Origin: Ramlibacter henchirensis
GTDB lineage: Bacteria; Pseudomonadota; Gammaproteobacteria; Burkholderiales; Burkholderiaceae_C
Length of the DNA: 64,000 nt
Reading direction: 5' to 3'
NCBI RefSeq assembly: GCF_004682015.1
Contig: NZ_SMLM01000001.1
Span: 186,001 to 250,000, forward strand
Below are positions 55,999 through 64,000 of this stretch, one piece after another (positions within the stretch are counted from its first letter, which is position 1; each line of letters begins with the position of its first letter). Made by a program: the position numbers and the translations under genes. The notes beneath the pieces were generated by a model that had not been told where the DNA came from, made no database searches, and saw only the letters and a list, made by a program, of their open reading frames with translations.

Positions 55999-58900
55999 TC
56001 ACATGTTGCGCCGGTACTGGCCGCCAACCTCGAACAGCGCGCTCGTGATCTGGCCCAGCGAGCACACGCGCACGGCGTCCATCAGCACCTCGAACACGTT
56101 GCGGTTGTCGATCACGGCCTGCTGCAGCCGGCGGAGCATCGCCGCAGCCTGGTCCGCGTTGCGCGCGTGGAACTCCCGCAGCCGCTTGAGCTGGCTTTGC
56201 TTCTCGTCCTCGGTGGAGCGGGCCAGCTCGAGCTTTTCCGGGGTCGGGTCGCCGTGCGGGTTGCGAAAGGTGTTGACGCCGATGATGGGCAGCTCGCCGG
56301 TGTGCTTGAGCATCTCGTAGTGCATGCTCTCATCCTGGATGCGGCCGCGCTGGTAGCCGGTCTCCATCGCACCCAGCACGCCACCGCGTTCGGCGATGCG
56401 CTCGAACTCGGCCAGCACGGCTTCCTCCACCAGCTCGGTCAGCTCCTCGATGATGAAGCTGCCCTGGTTGGGGTTCTCGTTCTTCGCCAGCCCCCACTCG
56501 CGGTTGATGATCAGCTGGATCGCCATGGCACGGCGCACGCTGTCCTCGGTGGGCGTCGTGATCGCCTCGTCGAACGCGTTGGTGTGCAGCGAGTTGCAGT
56601 TGTCGTAGATCGCGATCAGCGCCTGCAGCGTGGTGCGGATGTCGTTGAAGTTGATTTCCTGCGCGTGCAGGCTGCGGCCCGAAGTCTGGATGTGGTACTT
56701 GAGCTTCTGGCTGCGCTCGTTGGCGCCGTACTTCTCCTTCATCGCCACCGCCCAGATGCGGCGCGCCACGCGCCCCATGACCGTGTACTCCGGGTCCATG
56801 CCGTTGGAGAAGAAGAACGACAGGTTGGGCGCGAAGTCGTCGATGTGCATGCCGCGCGCGAGGTACGCCTCCACCAGCGTGAAGCCGTTGGACAGCGTGA
56901 ACGCGAGCTGGCTGATCGGGTTGGCCCCGGCTTCGGCGATGTGATAGCCCGAGATCGACACCGAATAGAAGTTGCGCACGTTGTGGTGCACGAAATATTC
57001 GGCGATATCGCCCATCACCTTCAGGCTGAACTCGGTGGAAAAGATGCAGGTGTTCTGGCCCTGGTCTTCCTTGAGGATGTCGGCCTGCACCGTGCCGCGC
57101 ACGTTGGCCAGCACCCATTCGCGGATCTTGGCCGCCTCGGTGGGCGTCGGGCCGCGGCCGTTGTCAGCCTTGAATTTCTCGAGTTGCTGGTCGATGGCGG
57201 TGTTCATGAACATCGCCAGGATCGTGGGCGCCGGCCCGTTGATCGTCATCGACACCGAAGTGCTGGGGCTGCAGAGGTCGAAGCCCGAGTACAGCACCTT
57301 CATGTCTTCCAGCGTCGCGATGGACACGCCGGAGTTGCCCACCTTGCCGTAGATGTCGGGGCGGGGATCGGGGTCGTTGCCGTACAGCGTGACGGAGTCG
57401 AAGGCCGTCGACAGGCGCTTGGCCGGCATGCCCTCGGACAGCAACTTGAAGCGGCGGTTGGTGCGGAAGGCGTCGCCTTCGCCGGCGAACATCCGCGTCG
57501 GATCTTCGTTCTCGCGCTTGAAGGCGAAGGTGCCCGCGGTGTAGGGAAAGCTGCCCGGCACGTTGTCGAGCATGAGCCATTTCAGGATTTCGCCGTGGTC
57601 CTCGAAAGCCGGCAGCGCGACCTTGCGGATCGTGGTGCCGGACAGCGATTTGCTGGTGAGCGCGGTGCGGATCTCCTTGTCCCGGATCTTCACCACGTAC
57701 TCTTCGCCCGAGTACGCCTTGACCATGTCGGGCCATTGCTGCAGCAGGTGCAGCGCGTCGCGATCCATCCTGGCCTTGCGCTTGCCGGCGAGGTCGAGCG
57801 CGGCCTCGGCGGCCGGTGCACGGTCGGGCTTGTCGACCTTGAGCATGCGGGCGGCTGCCTGCAGCTGCTGGATTTCGCGGGCGATCGTGGCCTGCTCGCG
57901 GGCGTGCTTCTTGTAGCCGCGCACCGTGTCGCTGATCTCGGCCAGGTAGCGCGTGCGGGAGGAGGGCACGATCGGTGTCTGGTTGGTGCTGTGGCGCACC
58001 GCGACGGCAGGCAACCGGCCGTCCTGCAGTTGGAGGCCGAGCTCCTGCAGGCGCGGCTTGAGCGCCTGGTACAGAGAGGTCACGCCGTCGTCGTTGAAGC
58101 GAGCCGCCATGGTGCCGAACACCGGCATCTCTTCCGGCCGCTTGCCGAAGGCTTCGCGGTTGCGCTGGACCTGCTTGGCGACATCGCGCAGCGCGTCCTG
58201 CGCGCCCTTGCGGTCGAACTTGTTGATGGCCACGAACTCGGCGAAGTCCAGCATGTCGATCTTCTCGAGCTGGCTGGCGGCACCGAATTCCGGCGTCATC
58301 ACGTACATGGGCACGTCCACCAGCGGCACGATGGCGGCGTCGCCCTGGCCGATGCCGGAGGTCTCGACGATCACCAGGTCGAAGCCGGCGGCCTTGCACG
58401 CGGCCACCACGTCGGGCAGCGCCGCGGAGATCTCGCTGCCGAAGTCGCGCGTGGCCAGTGAACGCATGAACACGCGCGGGCCCTGGCGCCAGGAACCGAT
58501 GGCGTTCATGCGGATCCGGTCGCCAAGGAGCGCGCCGCCGCTCTTGCGGCGCGAGGGGTCGATCGAGATGACCGCGACGCGCAGGCGGTCGTCCTGGTCC
58601 AGGCGCAGCCGGCGGATGAGCTCGTCCGTGAGAGACGACTTGCCGGCGCCGCCGGTGCCCGTGATGCCGACGACCGGCGCCTTGGCCAGGTCGGCTTGTT
58701 GGCGGATGGAGGCCAGGAGAGACGCGTCCGCGGAGCCGTTCTCCAGCGCGGTGATCAGTTGCGCGAGTGCGCGCCAGTTCGCGTCCTGGTGGCCCTGGAT
58801 CGCCTTCGCGTCCTTGGGCGCATGCGGCGACAGGTCCTGGTCGCAACGCATGACCATCTCGCCGATCATGCCCTGCAGACCCATGCGCTGGCCGTCTTCC

Positions 58901-59292
58901 GGGCTGTAGATGCGCGTCACGCCGTAGTCCTGCAGTTCGCGGATCTCGGCCGGCACGATGACGCCGCCACCGCCGCCGAACACCTGGATCTGCGCGCCGC
59001 CGCGCTGGCGCAGCAGGTCCACCATGTACTTGAAGTACTCGACGTGGCCGCCCTGGTAGGAACTGACGGCGATGCCCTGCACGTCCTCCTGCAGCGCGGC
59101 GGTGACCACTTCGTCGACGCTGCGGTTGTGGCCGAGGTGGATCACCTCCGCGCCCATGCCCTGCAGGATGCGCCGCATGATGTTGATGGCCGCGTCGTGC
59201 CCGTCGAAGAGGCTGGCGGCGGTGACGAAGCGGACCTTGTGGGTGGGGCGGTAGCTGGCGAGCGCCTTGAACTCGGCGGAAAGGTCGGTCAT
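55999..59292 (-). CDS. icmF: Fused isobutyryl-CoA mutase IcmF (B12-dependent mutase with G-protein chaperone)
   Basis: The 1097-residue protein has the IcmF order. An N-terminal B12-binding domain contains Asp30 and the lower-ligand His32 in [14 protein letters not shown] MeaI-type GTPase follows, with P-loop [14 protein letters not shown] near residue 210 and NKFDRKG near 365. The C-terminal part (about 560-1097) is a mutase TIM barrel. IcmF interconverts isobutyryl- and n-butyryl-CoA, and some members act on isovaleryl- or pivalyl-CoA; the present substrate cannot be assigned. GGAG lies six bases before the ATG, and a palindromic operator covers the promoter. Confidence 0.95.
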   Translation of the reverse strand: MTDLSAEFKALASYRPTHKVRFVTAASLFDGHDAAINIMRRILQGMGAEVIHLGHNRSVDEVVTAALQEDVQGIAVSSYQGGHVEYFKYMVDLLRQRGGAQIQVFGGGGGVIVPAEIRELQDYGVTRIYSPEDGQRMGLQGMIGEMVMRCDQDLSPHAPKDAKAIQGHQDANWRALAQLITALENGSADASLLASIRQQADLAKAPVVGITGTGGAGKSSLTDELIRRLRLDQDDRLRVAVISIDPSRRKSGGALLGDRIRMNAIGSWRQGPRVFMRSLATRDFGSEISAALPDVVAACKAAGFDLVIVETSGIGQGDAAIVPLVDVPMYVMTPEFGAASQLEKIDMLDFAEFVAINKFDRKGAQDALRDVAKQVQRNREAFGKRPEEMPVFGTMAARFNDDGVTSLYQALKPRLQELGLQLQDGRLPAVAVRHSTNQTPIVPSSRTRYLAEISDTVRGYKKHAREQATIAREIQQLQAAARMLKVDKPDRAPAAEAALDLAGKRKARMDRDALHLLQQWPDMVKAYSGEEYVVKIRDKEIRTALTSKSLSGTTIRKVALPAFEDHGEILKWLMLDNVPGSFPYTAGTFAFKRENEDPTRMFAGEGDAFRTNRRFKLLSEGMPAKRLSTAFDSVTLYGNDPDPRPDIYGKVGNSGVSIATLEDMKVLYSGFDLCSPSTSVSMTINGPAPTILAMFMNTAIDQQLEKFKADNGRGPTPTEAAKIREWVLANVRGTVQADILKEDQGQNTCIFSTEFSLKVMGDIAEYFVHHNVRNFYSVSISGYHIAEAGANPISQLAFTLSNGFTLVEAYLARGMHIDDFAPNLSFFFSNGMDPEYTVMGRVARRIWAVAMKEKYGANERSQKLKYHIQTSGRSLHAQEINFNDIRTTLQALIAIYDNCNSLHTNAFDEAITTPTEDSVRRAMAIQLIINREWGLAKNENPNQGSFIIEELTELVEEAVLAEFERIAERGGVLGAMETGYQRGRIQDESMHYEMLKHTGELPIIGVNTFRNPHGDPTPEKLELARSTEDEKQSQLKRLREFHARNADQAAAMLRRLQQAVIDNRNVFEVLMDAVRVCSLGQITSALFEVGGQYRRNM

Positions 59293-59315
59293 GCGGACTC
59301 CGGGCGAACGTCGAG

Positions 59316-59344
59316 ACGGTACTTGACGTTTACGTAAACGTCAA
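59316..59344 (-). promoter_or_regulatory. Candidate promoter of icmF
   Basis: On the minus strand TTGACG (59344-59339) and TACCGT (59321-59316) are separated by 17 bases. The expected start site is about 59309, 17 bases before the ATG. The palindrome fills the spacer and the -35 box. Confidence 0.55.
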
Positions 59345-59346
59345 GT
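59321..59346. promoter_or_regulatory. Perfect 26-bp palindromic operator (LiuR-like) at icmF
   Basis: Each half reads ACTTGACGTTTAC outward to the centre, with perfect dyad symmetry over 26 bases. TTGACGTTTACGTAAACG resembles the sites described for LiuR-type MerR regulators of branched-chain amino acid and fatty acid catabolism in proteobacteria. Binding there would block RNA polymerase at the icmF promoter. No regulator gene lies in the window. Confidence 0.7.
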
Positions 59347-59353
59347 TGCGCGC

Positions 59354-59383
59354 AAAAAGCAAGGCGTCCATTGAACGCCTTGC
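59354..59383 (-). terminator. Rho-independent terminator of the TRAP operon
   Basis: GCAAGGCGT (59359-59367) and ACGCCTTGC (59375-59383) form a perfect nine-base stem with a seven-base loop. On the minus strand it is followed by TTTTT. It lies 21 bases after dctM. Confidence 0.85.
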
Positions 59384-59404
59384 AAGCCGGTTCGTGGGGG
59401 GCTT

Positions 59405-61432
59405 CTACCTGGCGTACAGCAGTTGCGGCAGCCACAGGCCGATCTGCGGGAACATGTAGAGCAGGAAGATCGCGATCACCTGGATGCCCATGAACGGCAG
59501 CATGCCCAGGAAGATCTGGTTGAGCGACACGTGCGGCGGGCTCACGCCCTTGAGGTAGAAGGCCGCCATCGCCACCGGCGGCGACAGGAACGCCGTCTGC
59601 AGATTCAGTGCCACCAGCAGGCCGAAGAACAGCGGGTCGACGCCGAAATTGTCGAGCAGCGGCACGAAGATCGGCATGAAGATCACGATGATCTCGGTCC
59701 ACTCCAGCGGCCAGCCCAGGACGAAGATGATCACCTGGGACAGCAGCAGGAATTGCACCTGGGTGAGGTTCATCGAGAGCACCCAGCGCTCGACCAGCTC
59801 CTGGCCGCCCAGCAGGGCGAAGGCCGCCGAGAAGATGGCGGATCCCACGAAGAGCCAGCACACCATGGCCGAGGTCTTCGCGGTCAGGAAGACGCTTTCC
59901 TTGACCACCTCGAACGTGAGCTGCCGGTACGCGATGGCCAGCAGGAAGCCGCCCAGCGCACCCACCGCAGCGGCCTCGGTCGGCGTGGCGAGTCCCATCA
60001 CGATGGAGCCGAGTACGGCCAGGATCAGGATGACCAGCGGGAAGAAGCTGGTCAGCAGCATCTTGAAGATTTCCAGGCGCGCGAAGCTCAGCAGCGCGTA
60101 GAACAGCACCAGCAACGCGGCCGCGATGGCCGTGGTGATCCAGTAGCCGCGTGAAGCCTCCGTGGCCTGCCCGGCTGCGTCGCCATTTTCTCCATTTCCG
60201 GCAGCAACCGGTGCCTTCGAGCCTTCGCTCCCAGGCGGCTCCTTCACGCCTTCCGCGCCGGGCGGCTCCTGCACGCCCTGCGCTGTCTGCGGGGTCTGGG
60301 CGTCGCCTTCGGCCGGGGGCTCCCTCAGTCCTGCGCCTTCCGCAGGAGGTTCCTGCAGGCCGCTCCCGGACGGGGGCTCGCGCAACCCGCCTTCGGCCGA
60401 GGGAGGTTCGGCCAGGCCGCCGGAGGCGCTGGAAGCGGCCGGCGCGTCGCCCATGCGGACGAGTCCTGCCGCCGAATCTTCCTGCGCGTTCGGCGCCGTG
60501 GCCACGCCGTAGCCCCAGATCGCCACGGCCGCGAACACGATCGCAGGGGACAACGCGATGCCGAGCTGGCGCAACAGGTAACCGGTGGGGACCTCGCGGT
60601 TGCGGGGACCCTTCAGCGCGGCCAGGAGGCCACCGAGCGCATGCGCGGTACCCGACGGGGCGATGCGCTGCGTCAGGGGCGGCAGCGGCACGTAACGGTC
60701 CTCCGCCGACAACGGCGGCGCCAGCGACGGCTTGATCTTGGCCAGCGCGACCACGTAGACGATGTACAGGCCCGCGAGCATCAGACCCGGGAAGAAGGCG
60801 CCTGCGTAGAGCTGGACGACGGACACGCCTGCCGTAGCGCCATACACGATCAGCAGCACCGAAGGCGGGATGAGGATGCCCAGGCAGCCGCCGGCGGTGA
60901 TCGCGCCCGCGGACACCTGCGTGCTGTAGCCCGCGCGCAGCATGGCGGGCAGCGCCAGCAGCCCCATCAGCGTGACGACGGCGCCGACGATCCCAGTGGC
61001 GGTGGCGAACACCGCGCAGGTCACGAGCGTGGCGACCGCCAGCGCGCCGGGCAGTCGTGCCAGCGAGAGATGGATGCTGCGGAACAGCCTCTCGATCAGG
61101 TTGGCGCGTTCGACCAGGTAGCCCATGAAGACGAACAACGGGATCGAGATGAGCACGTCGTTGGCCATGGTCTTGAACGCGGCCTGGACCATCAGGTCGA
61201 GCGTGTGCGTGATGTTCCTGTTGTAGGCCAGCCAGGTGAAGATCATCCCCATGCCCATCAGCGTGAAGGCGGTGGGAAAGCCCAGCATGATGGCCACGAC
61301 CACCAGCGACAGCATCAGCAGGCCGATATGCCCGCGTTCGATGCGCTCCACGCTGACCAGCATGGAAAGGGCGGCCAGCACGATCATGGCCATCAGCGCG
61401 AAGCCGAACCAGAGTTCCTTCCTGATCTTCAC
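59405..61432 (-). CDS. TRAP transporter large permease (DctM type) with EPP-repeat insertion
   Basis: The DctM family normally has 420-450 residues with about twelve membrane segments. This 675-residue version carries the family motifs (GFPTAFTLMGMGMIFTW, FVFMGYLVERANL, TGIVGAVVTLMG, GILIPPSVLLIVYG) and a long insertion between the two membrane halves. The insertion has extra hydrophobic segments and, at about residues 336-402, six EPP units of the form L-x-EPP spaced by Gly-rich sequence. It is the coupling and transport subunit of the operon. Its ATG overlaps the small permease stop by four bases. Confidence 0.9.
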   Translation of the reverse strand: MKIRKELWFGFALMAMIVLAALSMLVSVERIERGHIGLLMLSLVVVAIMLGFPTAFTLMGMGMIFTWLAYNRNITHTLDLMVQAAFKTMANDVLISIPLFVFMGYLVERANLIERLFRSIHLSLARLPGALAVATLVTCAVFATATGIVGAVVTLMGLLALPAMLRAGYSTQVSAGAITAGGCLGILIPPSVLLIVYGATAGVSVVQLYAGAFFPGLMLAGLYIVYVVALAKIKPSLAPPLSAEDRYVPLPPLTQRIAPSGTAHALGGLLAALKGPRNREVPTGYLLRQLGIALSPAIVFAAVAIWGYGVATAPNAQEDSAAGLVRMGDAPAASSASGGLAEPPSAEGGLREPPSGSGLQEPPAEGAGLREPPAEGDAQTPQTAQGVQEPPGAEGVKEPPGSEGSKAPVAAGNGENGDAAGQATEASRGYWITTAIAAALLVLFYALLSFARLEIFKMLLTSFFPLVILILAVLGSIVMGLATPTEAAAVGALGGFLLAIAYRQLTFEVVKESVFLTAKTSAMVCWLFVGSAIFSAAFALLGGQELVERWVLSMNLTQVQFLLLSQVIIFVLGWPLEWTEIIVIFMPIFVPLLDNFGVDPLFFGLLVALNLQTAFLSPPVAMAAFYLKGVSPPHVSLNQIFLGMLPFMGIQVIAIFLLYMFPQIGLWLPQLLYAR

Positions 61433-62046
61433 AGCGGGCCACCCCCACGCTCGGCGGGCGCGGCGGCCAGCCCCTTGCTGTCATCGGCGTGGACCATCGC
61501 CTTGAGCTTGTCGACGTCGACCTCCTCGACGTCCTGCTCGCGCGAGGGCCACTCGCCGTCACGGATGCAAATGACGCAGCGCGCGATCTCGACCAGTCCT
61601 TGCAGCAGGAGCACGGCCCCGGCGAACGAGATGAAGAACTTGAAGGGGTAGACCGGAATCGGGTCCGCGTTGAATGTCTGTTCGCGGATGGCCACCGAGT
61701 CGGTGAAGAAGGTCCAGCCGGCATACGTGAGCGCCACGACGCCCGGCAGGAAGAACAGGATGTAGAGGATCAGGTCCAGCGTGGCCTGCGTGCGCGGGCG
61801 GAAGAAGCCGTACAGCACGTCGCCGCGCACATGGCCGTTCTTGGAAAGCGTGTACGCGCCGGCCATCATGAACAGGATGCCGTACAGCATGATCTGCACG
61901 TCGAGCATCCACCCGTGCGGATTGCCGAGCACGTAGCGCGAGAACACCTCCCAGGAGACCCCGAAGGTCAGGAGGATGATGGCCCAGGCGAACAGCTGCC
62001 CGAGCCAGGTCGAGAGCCGGTCGACGGCCAGCAGGATTTTCTGCAT
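61429..62046 (-). CDS. TRAP transporter small permease (DctQ type)
   Basis: The 205-residue protein has four membrane segments as expected of DctQ: about 15-33, 48-65, 92-110 and 130-150. The length is slightly above the usual because of a charged C-terminal tail (REQDVEEVDVDKLKAM). It forms the membrane complex with the large permease, whose start codon it overlaps. It follows the binding-protein gene after a gap with a hairpin. Confidence 0.9.
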   Translation of the reverse strand: MQKILLAVDRLSTWLGQLFAWAIILLTFGVSWEVFSRYVLGNPHGWMLDVQIMLYGILFMMAGAYTLSKNGHVRGDVLYGFFRPRTQATLDLILYILFFLPGVVALTYAGWTFFTDSVAIREQTFNADPIPVYPFKFFISFAGAVLLLQGLVEIARCVICIRDGEWPSREQDVEEVDVDKLKAMVHADDSKGLAAAPAERGGGPL

Positions 62047-62093
62047 CTTGTCCTTACGAATTCTTCAATGGATGAGGCCTCCAGATGTGCGAA

Positions 62094-62119
62094 AGGGCGG
62101 CTGCACCCGCAGCCGCCCT
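62094..62119 (-). terminator. Intercistronic hairpin between the TRAP binding protein and permeases
   Basis: AGGGCGGCTGC and GCAGCCGCCCT form a perfect 11-bp stem with a four-base loop. On the minus strand only TTT follows, so it is probably a partial terminator or mRNA-protecting structure that favours the binding protein. Confidence 0.55.
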
Positions 62120-62139
62120 CCGCACCACCTTGGGGTGGA

Positions 62140-63297
62140 TCAGGACTTCTTGGTGCCGGCGCCGCCCGCACCGCCGCCACCGTTGCCTGCCTTGGCGAAG
62201 TAGCGGTTGTAGGCCATCTTGTAGTCGACCAGGTAGTCGTTCTGCCACTGGCCGGCACGCTGGGCGAACTCGCGCTGGGAATCCAGCACCTTCTTGAACA
62301 GCGCGTTGTCCGACTGCTTCTTGGCGACCACCTTGTCCCAGGCGTCCAGCTGCGCGCGCAGGACCGCGTCGGGCGTCTTGTAGAAGTTGACCTTGTCCTT
62401 GGTCTTGAGCTCGATGTAGTCCTTCGAATTCCGGTCGATCGCCTTCCAGCTCATGTCGGCGCTGGCCGCCTGCACGGCGTAGTCGATGATGGCCTTGAGG
62501 TCCTGCGGCAGGGCGTTGAACTTGCTCTTGTTGAACAGGATCTCGAACTGCTCGCCGCTCTGGTGGAAGCTTTGCAGCATGCAGTTCTTGGCCACGTCCG
62601 GGAAGCCCAGGATGCGGTCGGAGGTGGCGTTGTTGAATTCGGCCGCGTCCAGCAGGCCGCGGTCCAGCGCGGGAACGATCTCGCCGCCGGGCAGCGGGTT
62701 CACCGCCGCGCCCAGCTCGTTGAAGATGTCCACGGACAGCCCGACGGTGCGGAACTTCAGTCCCTTGATCTGGGCGACGTTGGAGATCGGCTTCTTGAAC
62801 CAGCCGAGGGGCTGGCAGGGCTGCGGGCCATACAGGTAGGACACCACGTCCATGTTGATGGACTTGTAGATCTCTTCCAGCAGCGCCTTGCCGCCGCCGT
62901 AGTAATGCCAGGACAGCACCATGTTGGGATCCATGCCGAATGCCGGGCCGGAGCCCCACAGCGCGAGCGCTGACTGCTTGCCGTAGTGGTAGGCCACCAC
63001 GCCATGGCCGCCGTCGAGCGTGCCCTTGTTGACCGCCTCGAGGAGCTGGAACGCCGGCACGACCGCGCCCGAGGGCAGCACCTCGATCTTCAGGCGGCCG
63101 CCGGCCATGTCGTTCACCTTCTTGGCGAAGTCGAGGGCGTACTCGTGGAAGATGTCCTTCGCCGGCCAGGTGCTCTGGAACCGGAACGAGGTAGGTGCGG
63201 CCTGCGCCATCACCATCGGAGCGCTCAGCGAGGCGCCGGCGGCGACCGCGGCGCCCTTGAGCAGGCTGCGGCGGCGAGGGGTCGTGGATGTGTTCAT
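62140..63297 (-). CDS. TRAP transporter substrate-binding protein (DctP family, Tat-exported)
   Basis: The 385-residue protein has a twin-arginine signal (PRRRSLLKGAAVAAGASL) with cleavage near residue 32. The DctP fold carries FQSTWPAKDIFHEYALDF, GGHGVVAYHYGKQ, RTVGLSVDIF (the arginine usually binds the ligand carboxylate) and DAAEFNNATSDRILGFP. It resembles the group that includes the alpha-keto acid binder TakP, but Phe stands where that group often has Trp, so the ligand remains open. A Gly-rich tail ends the protein. AGGAG precedes the ATG, and the gene is divergent from the rhodanese gene with a 248-base gap. Confidence 0.9.
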   Translation of the reverse strand: MNTSTTPRRRSLLKGAAVAAGASLSAPMVMAQAAPTSFRFQSTWPAKDIFHEYALDFAKKVNDMAGGRLKIEVLPSGAVVPAFQLLEAVNKGTLDGGHGVVAYHYGKQSALALWGSGPAFGMDPNMVLSWHYYGGGKALLEEIYKSINMDVVSYLYGPQPCQPLGWFKKPISNVAQIKGLKFRTVGLSVDIFNELGAAVNPLPGGEIVPALDRGLLDAAEFNNATSDRILGFPDVAKNCMLQSFHQSGEQFEILFNKSKFNALPQDLKAIIDYAVQAASADMSWKAIDRNSKDYIELKTKDKVNFYKTPDAVLRAQLDAWDKVVAKKQSDNALFKKVLDSQREFAQRAGQWQNDYLVDYKMAYNRYFAKAGNGGGGAGGAGTKKS

Positions 63298-63532
63298 CGC
63301 TTCGTCTCCTGTAGGAAAGCGGGATCGGCTGTGGTTAGCACACTATCTTTGGAGCCTGCTTCGCGGCGCGGTAAGAGGGTTTACACCAACCTTTCTGCGG
63401 CGCTCGCAGGGGCTTTCGTACTTCGGGGGTATCTCTGCCGAAGCCGGGTGGCGGGCGGGGTGCGTGCTGTCAGGCTATTGCCAGCCTTTCCGACCTGGCG
63501 CGCACGAGCGAGGCGCGCACCCGGGGGACTGG

Positions 63533-63538
63533 CAAAAT
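63533..63538 (+). promoter_or_regulatory. Candidate -10 hexamer of the rhodanese gene (near-leaderless)
   Basis: CAAAAT ends 7 bases before the ATG at 63546 with no ribosome binding site. The rest of the 248-base divergent gap (63298-63545) should hold the TRAP operon promoter; GATAGT at about 63340-63346 on the minus strand is a weak -10 candidate. Confidence 0.3.
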
Positions 63539-63545
63539 CGGTTCA

Positions 63546-64000
63546 ATGACCCACGATCCGAAACTGTCCCAGCGGCAGGACGCGCAAGCGCCTCGCGAAA
63601 GCGAGGGCACGCGTCCGGCGGAGGGTTACGCGGGTGACGTCACGCCGCAGCTGGCCTATGACTGGTGGCGAGCCGGCGATGCGGTGCTGGTGGACGTGCG
63701 CAGCGACGCCGAGCGCGAATGGGTCGGCTTCATCCCCGGAGCGGTCGGCATTGCCTGGAAGCAATGGCCCGGCATGGCCGTGAATACCTCATTCGACGAG
63801 CAGTTGCGGGCCGCTGTGCCGCCAGGCAAGAAGGTGGTCATGCTGTGCCGCAGCGGCGTGCGCTCGCAGGCGACCGCCAGGCGCGCCACCGAACTGGGCT
63901 TCGAGGCCTGGAACATCCTCGAAGGTTTCGAGGGCGATCGCGACGAGAGCGGCCATCGCGGCAGCAAGGGCGGCTGGCGCCTGCGCGGCCTGCCGTGGCG
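63546..64000 (+). CDS. Rhodanese-like sulfurtransferase domain protein (runs off right edge)
   Basis: The frame is open from the ATG at 63546 to the window end, giving at least 151 residues. After a 40-residue polar N-terminus lies a rhodanese domain with LVDVRSDAEREWVGFIPGA and the active-site loop LCRSGVRSQ (Cys101). The C-terminal part (GHRGSKGGWRLRGLPW) is typical of single-domain rhodanese proteins of about 155-165 residues, so only a few residues are missing. No signal peptide is visible. The sulfur donor and acceptor are unknown. Confidence 0.85.
   Translation, partial: MTHDPKLSQRQDAQAPRESEGTRPAEGYAGDVTPQLAYDWWRAGDAVLVDVRSDAEREWVGFIPGAVGIAWKQWPGMAVNTSFDEQLRAAVPPGKKVVMLCRSGVRSQATARRATELGFEAWNILEGFEGDRDESGHRGSKGGWRLRGLPW

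Overview
The window is high-GC (about two thirds G+C) proteobacterial chromosome. Gene order and protein features fit a betaproteobacterium of the order Burkholderiales, family Comamonadaceae (Ramlibacter- or Variovorax-like). Supporting signs are a full mraZ-to-lpxC division and cell wall cluster, a meso-DAP-type MurE, a one-cysteine DksA with a lysine/alanine/proline-rich tail, a fused isobutyryl-CoA mutase, and liv and TRAP transport operons. No rRNA, tRNA, CRISPR array, prophage, integrase or insertion sequence was seen. Nearly all of the window is housekeeping sequence; the less ordinary material lies in regulatory DNA, protein tails and small repeats.

Layout. 1-2232: a cut-off 7TM sensor (minus) divergent from rlmI. 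2307-8530: a COG0523 GTPase with a His-rich loop, dksA behind a possible coupled leader ORF, a large STAS protein, and hslVU. 8572-28202: the dcw cluster (mraZ, rsmH, ftsL, ftsI, murE, murF, mraY, murD, ftsW, murG, murC, ddl, ftsQ, ftsA, ftsZ, an FHA gene, lpxC, a 60-residue membrane protein). Most junctions overlap by 1-11 bases, and the cluster is driven from an mraZ promoter with MraZ boxes. A hairpin repeat separates murC from ddl and a row of four hairpins follows ftsZ. 28196-30378: ruvC (minus), a BON lipoprotein, a remnant of a CdsA-like gene and a secreted CAP protein. 30392-35513 (minus): yqiA-like esterase, RNB ribonuclease, TonB-like protein, aroE and mtgA as one operon.

35633-41733 (plus): rodA, a 3-hydroxyisobutyrate dehydrogenase-type gene, a response regulator fused to a Ser/Thr kinase, tldD, and aroG behind an attenuator with an aromatic-rich leader peptide. 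41829-50227: a hypothetical gene, mpl (minus), a second hypothetical gene, a TlpA-like thioredoxin, accB-accC, prmA, a DUF3426 zinc-ribbon protein and a PfkB kinase. 50243-63297 (minus): an SDR enzyme, livGFKHM, icmF and a three-gene TRAP transporter. 63546-end: a rhodanese-like gene, cut off.

Two themes run through the window. First, peptidoglycan synthesis, recycling and division genes recur well outside the dcw cluster (mtgA, rodA, mpl). Second, 50-63 kb may form a branched-chain acid island: amino acid uptake (liv), a B12-dependent acyl-CoA mutase under a perfect palindromic operator, and a TRAP importer for an organic acid. Across the window about a dozen genes carry a -10-like hexamer ending only 6-9 bases before the start codon with no ribosome binding site, which suggests that leaderless mRNAs are common in this organism.
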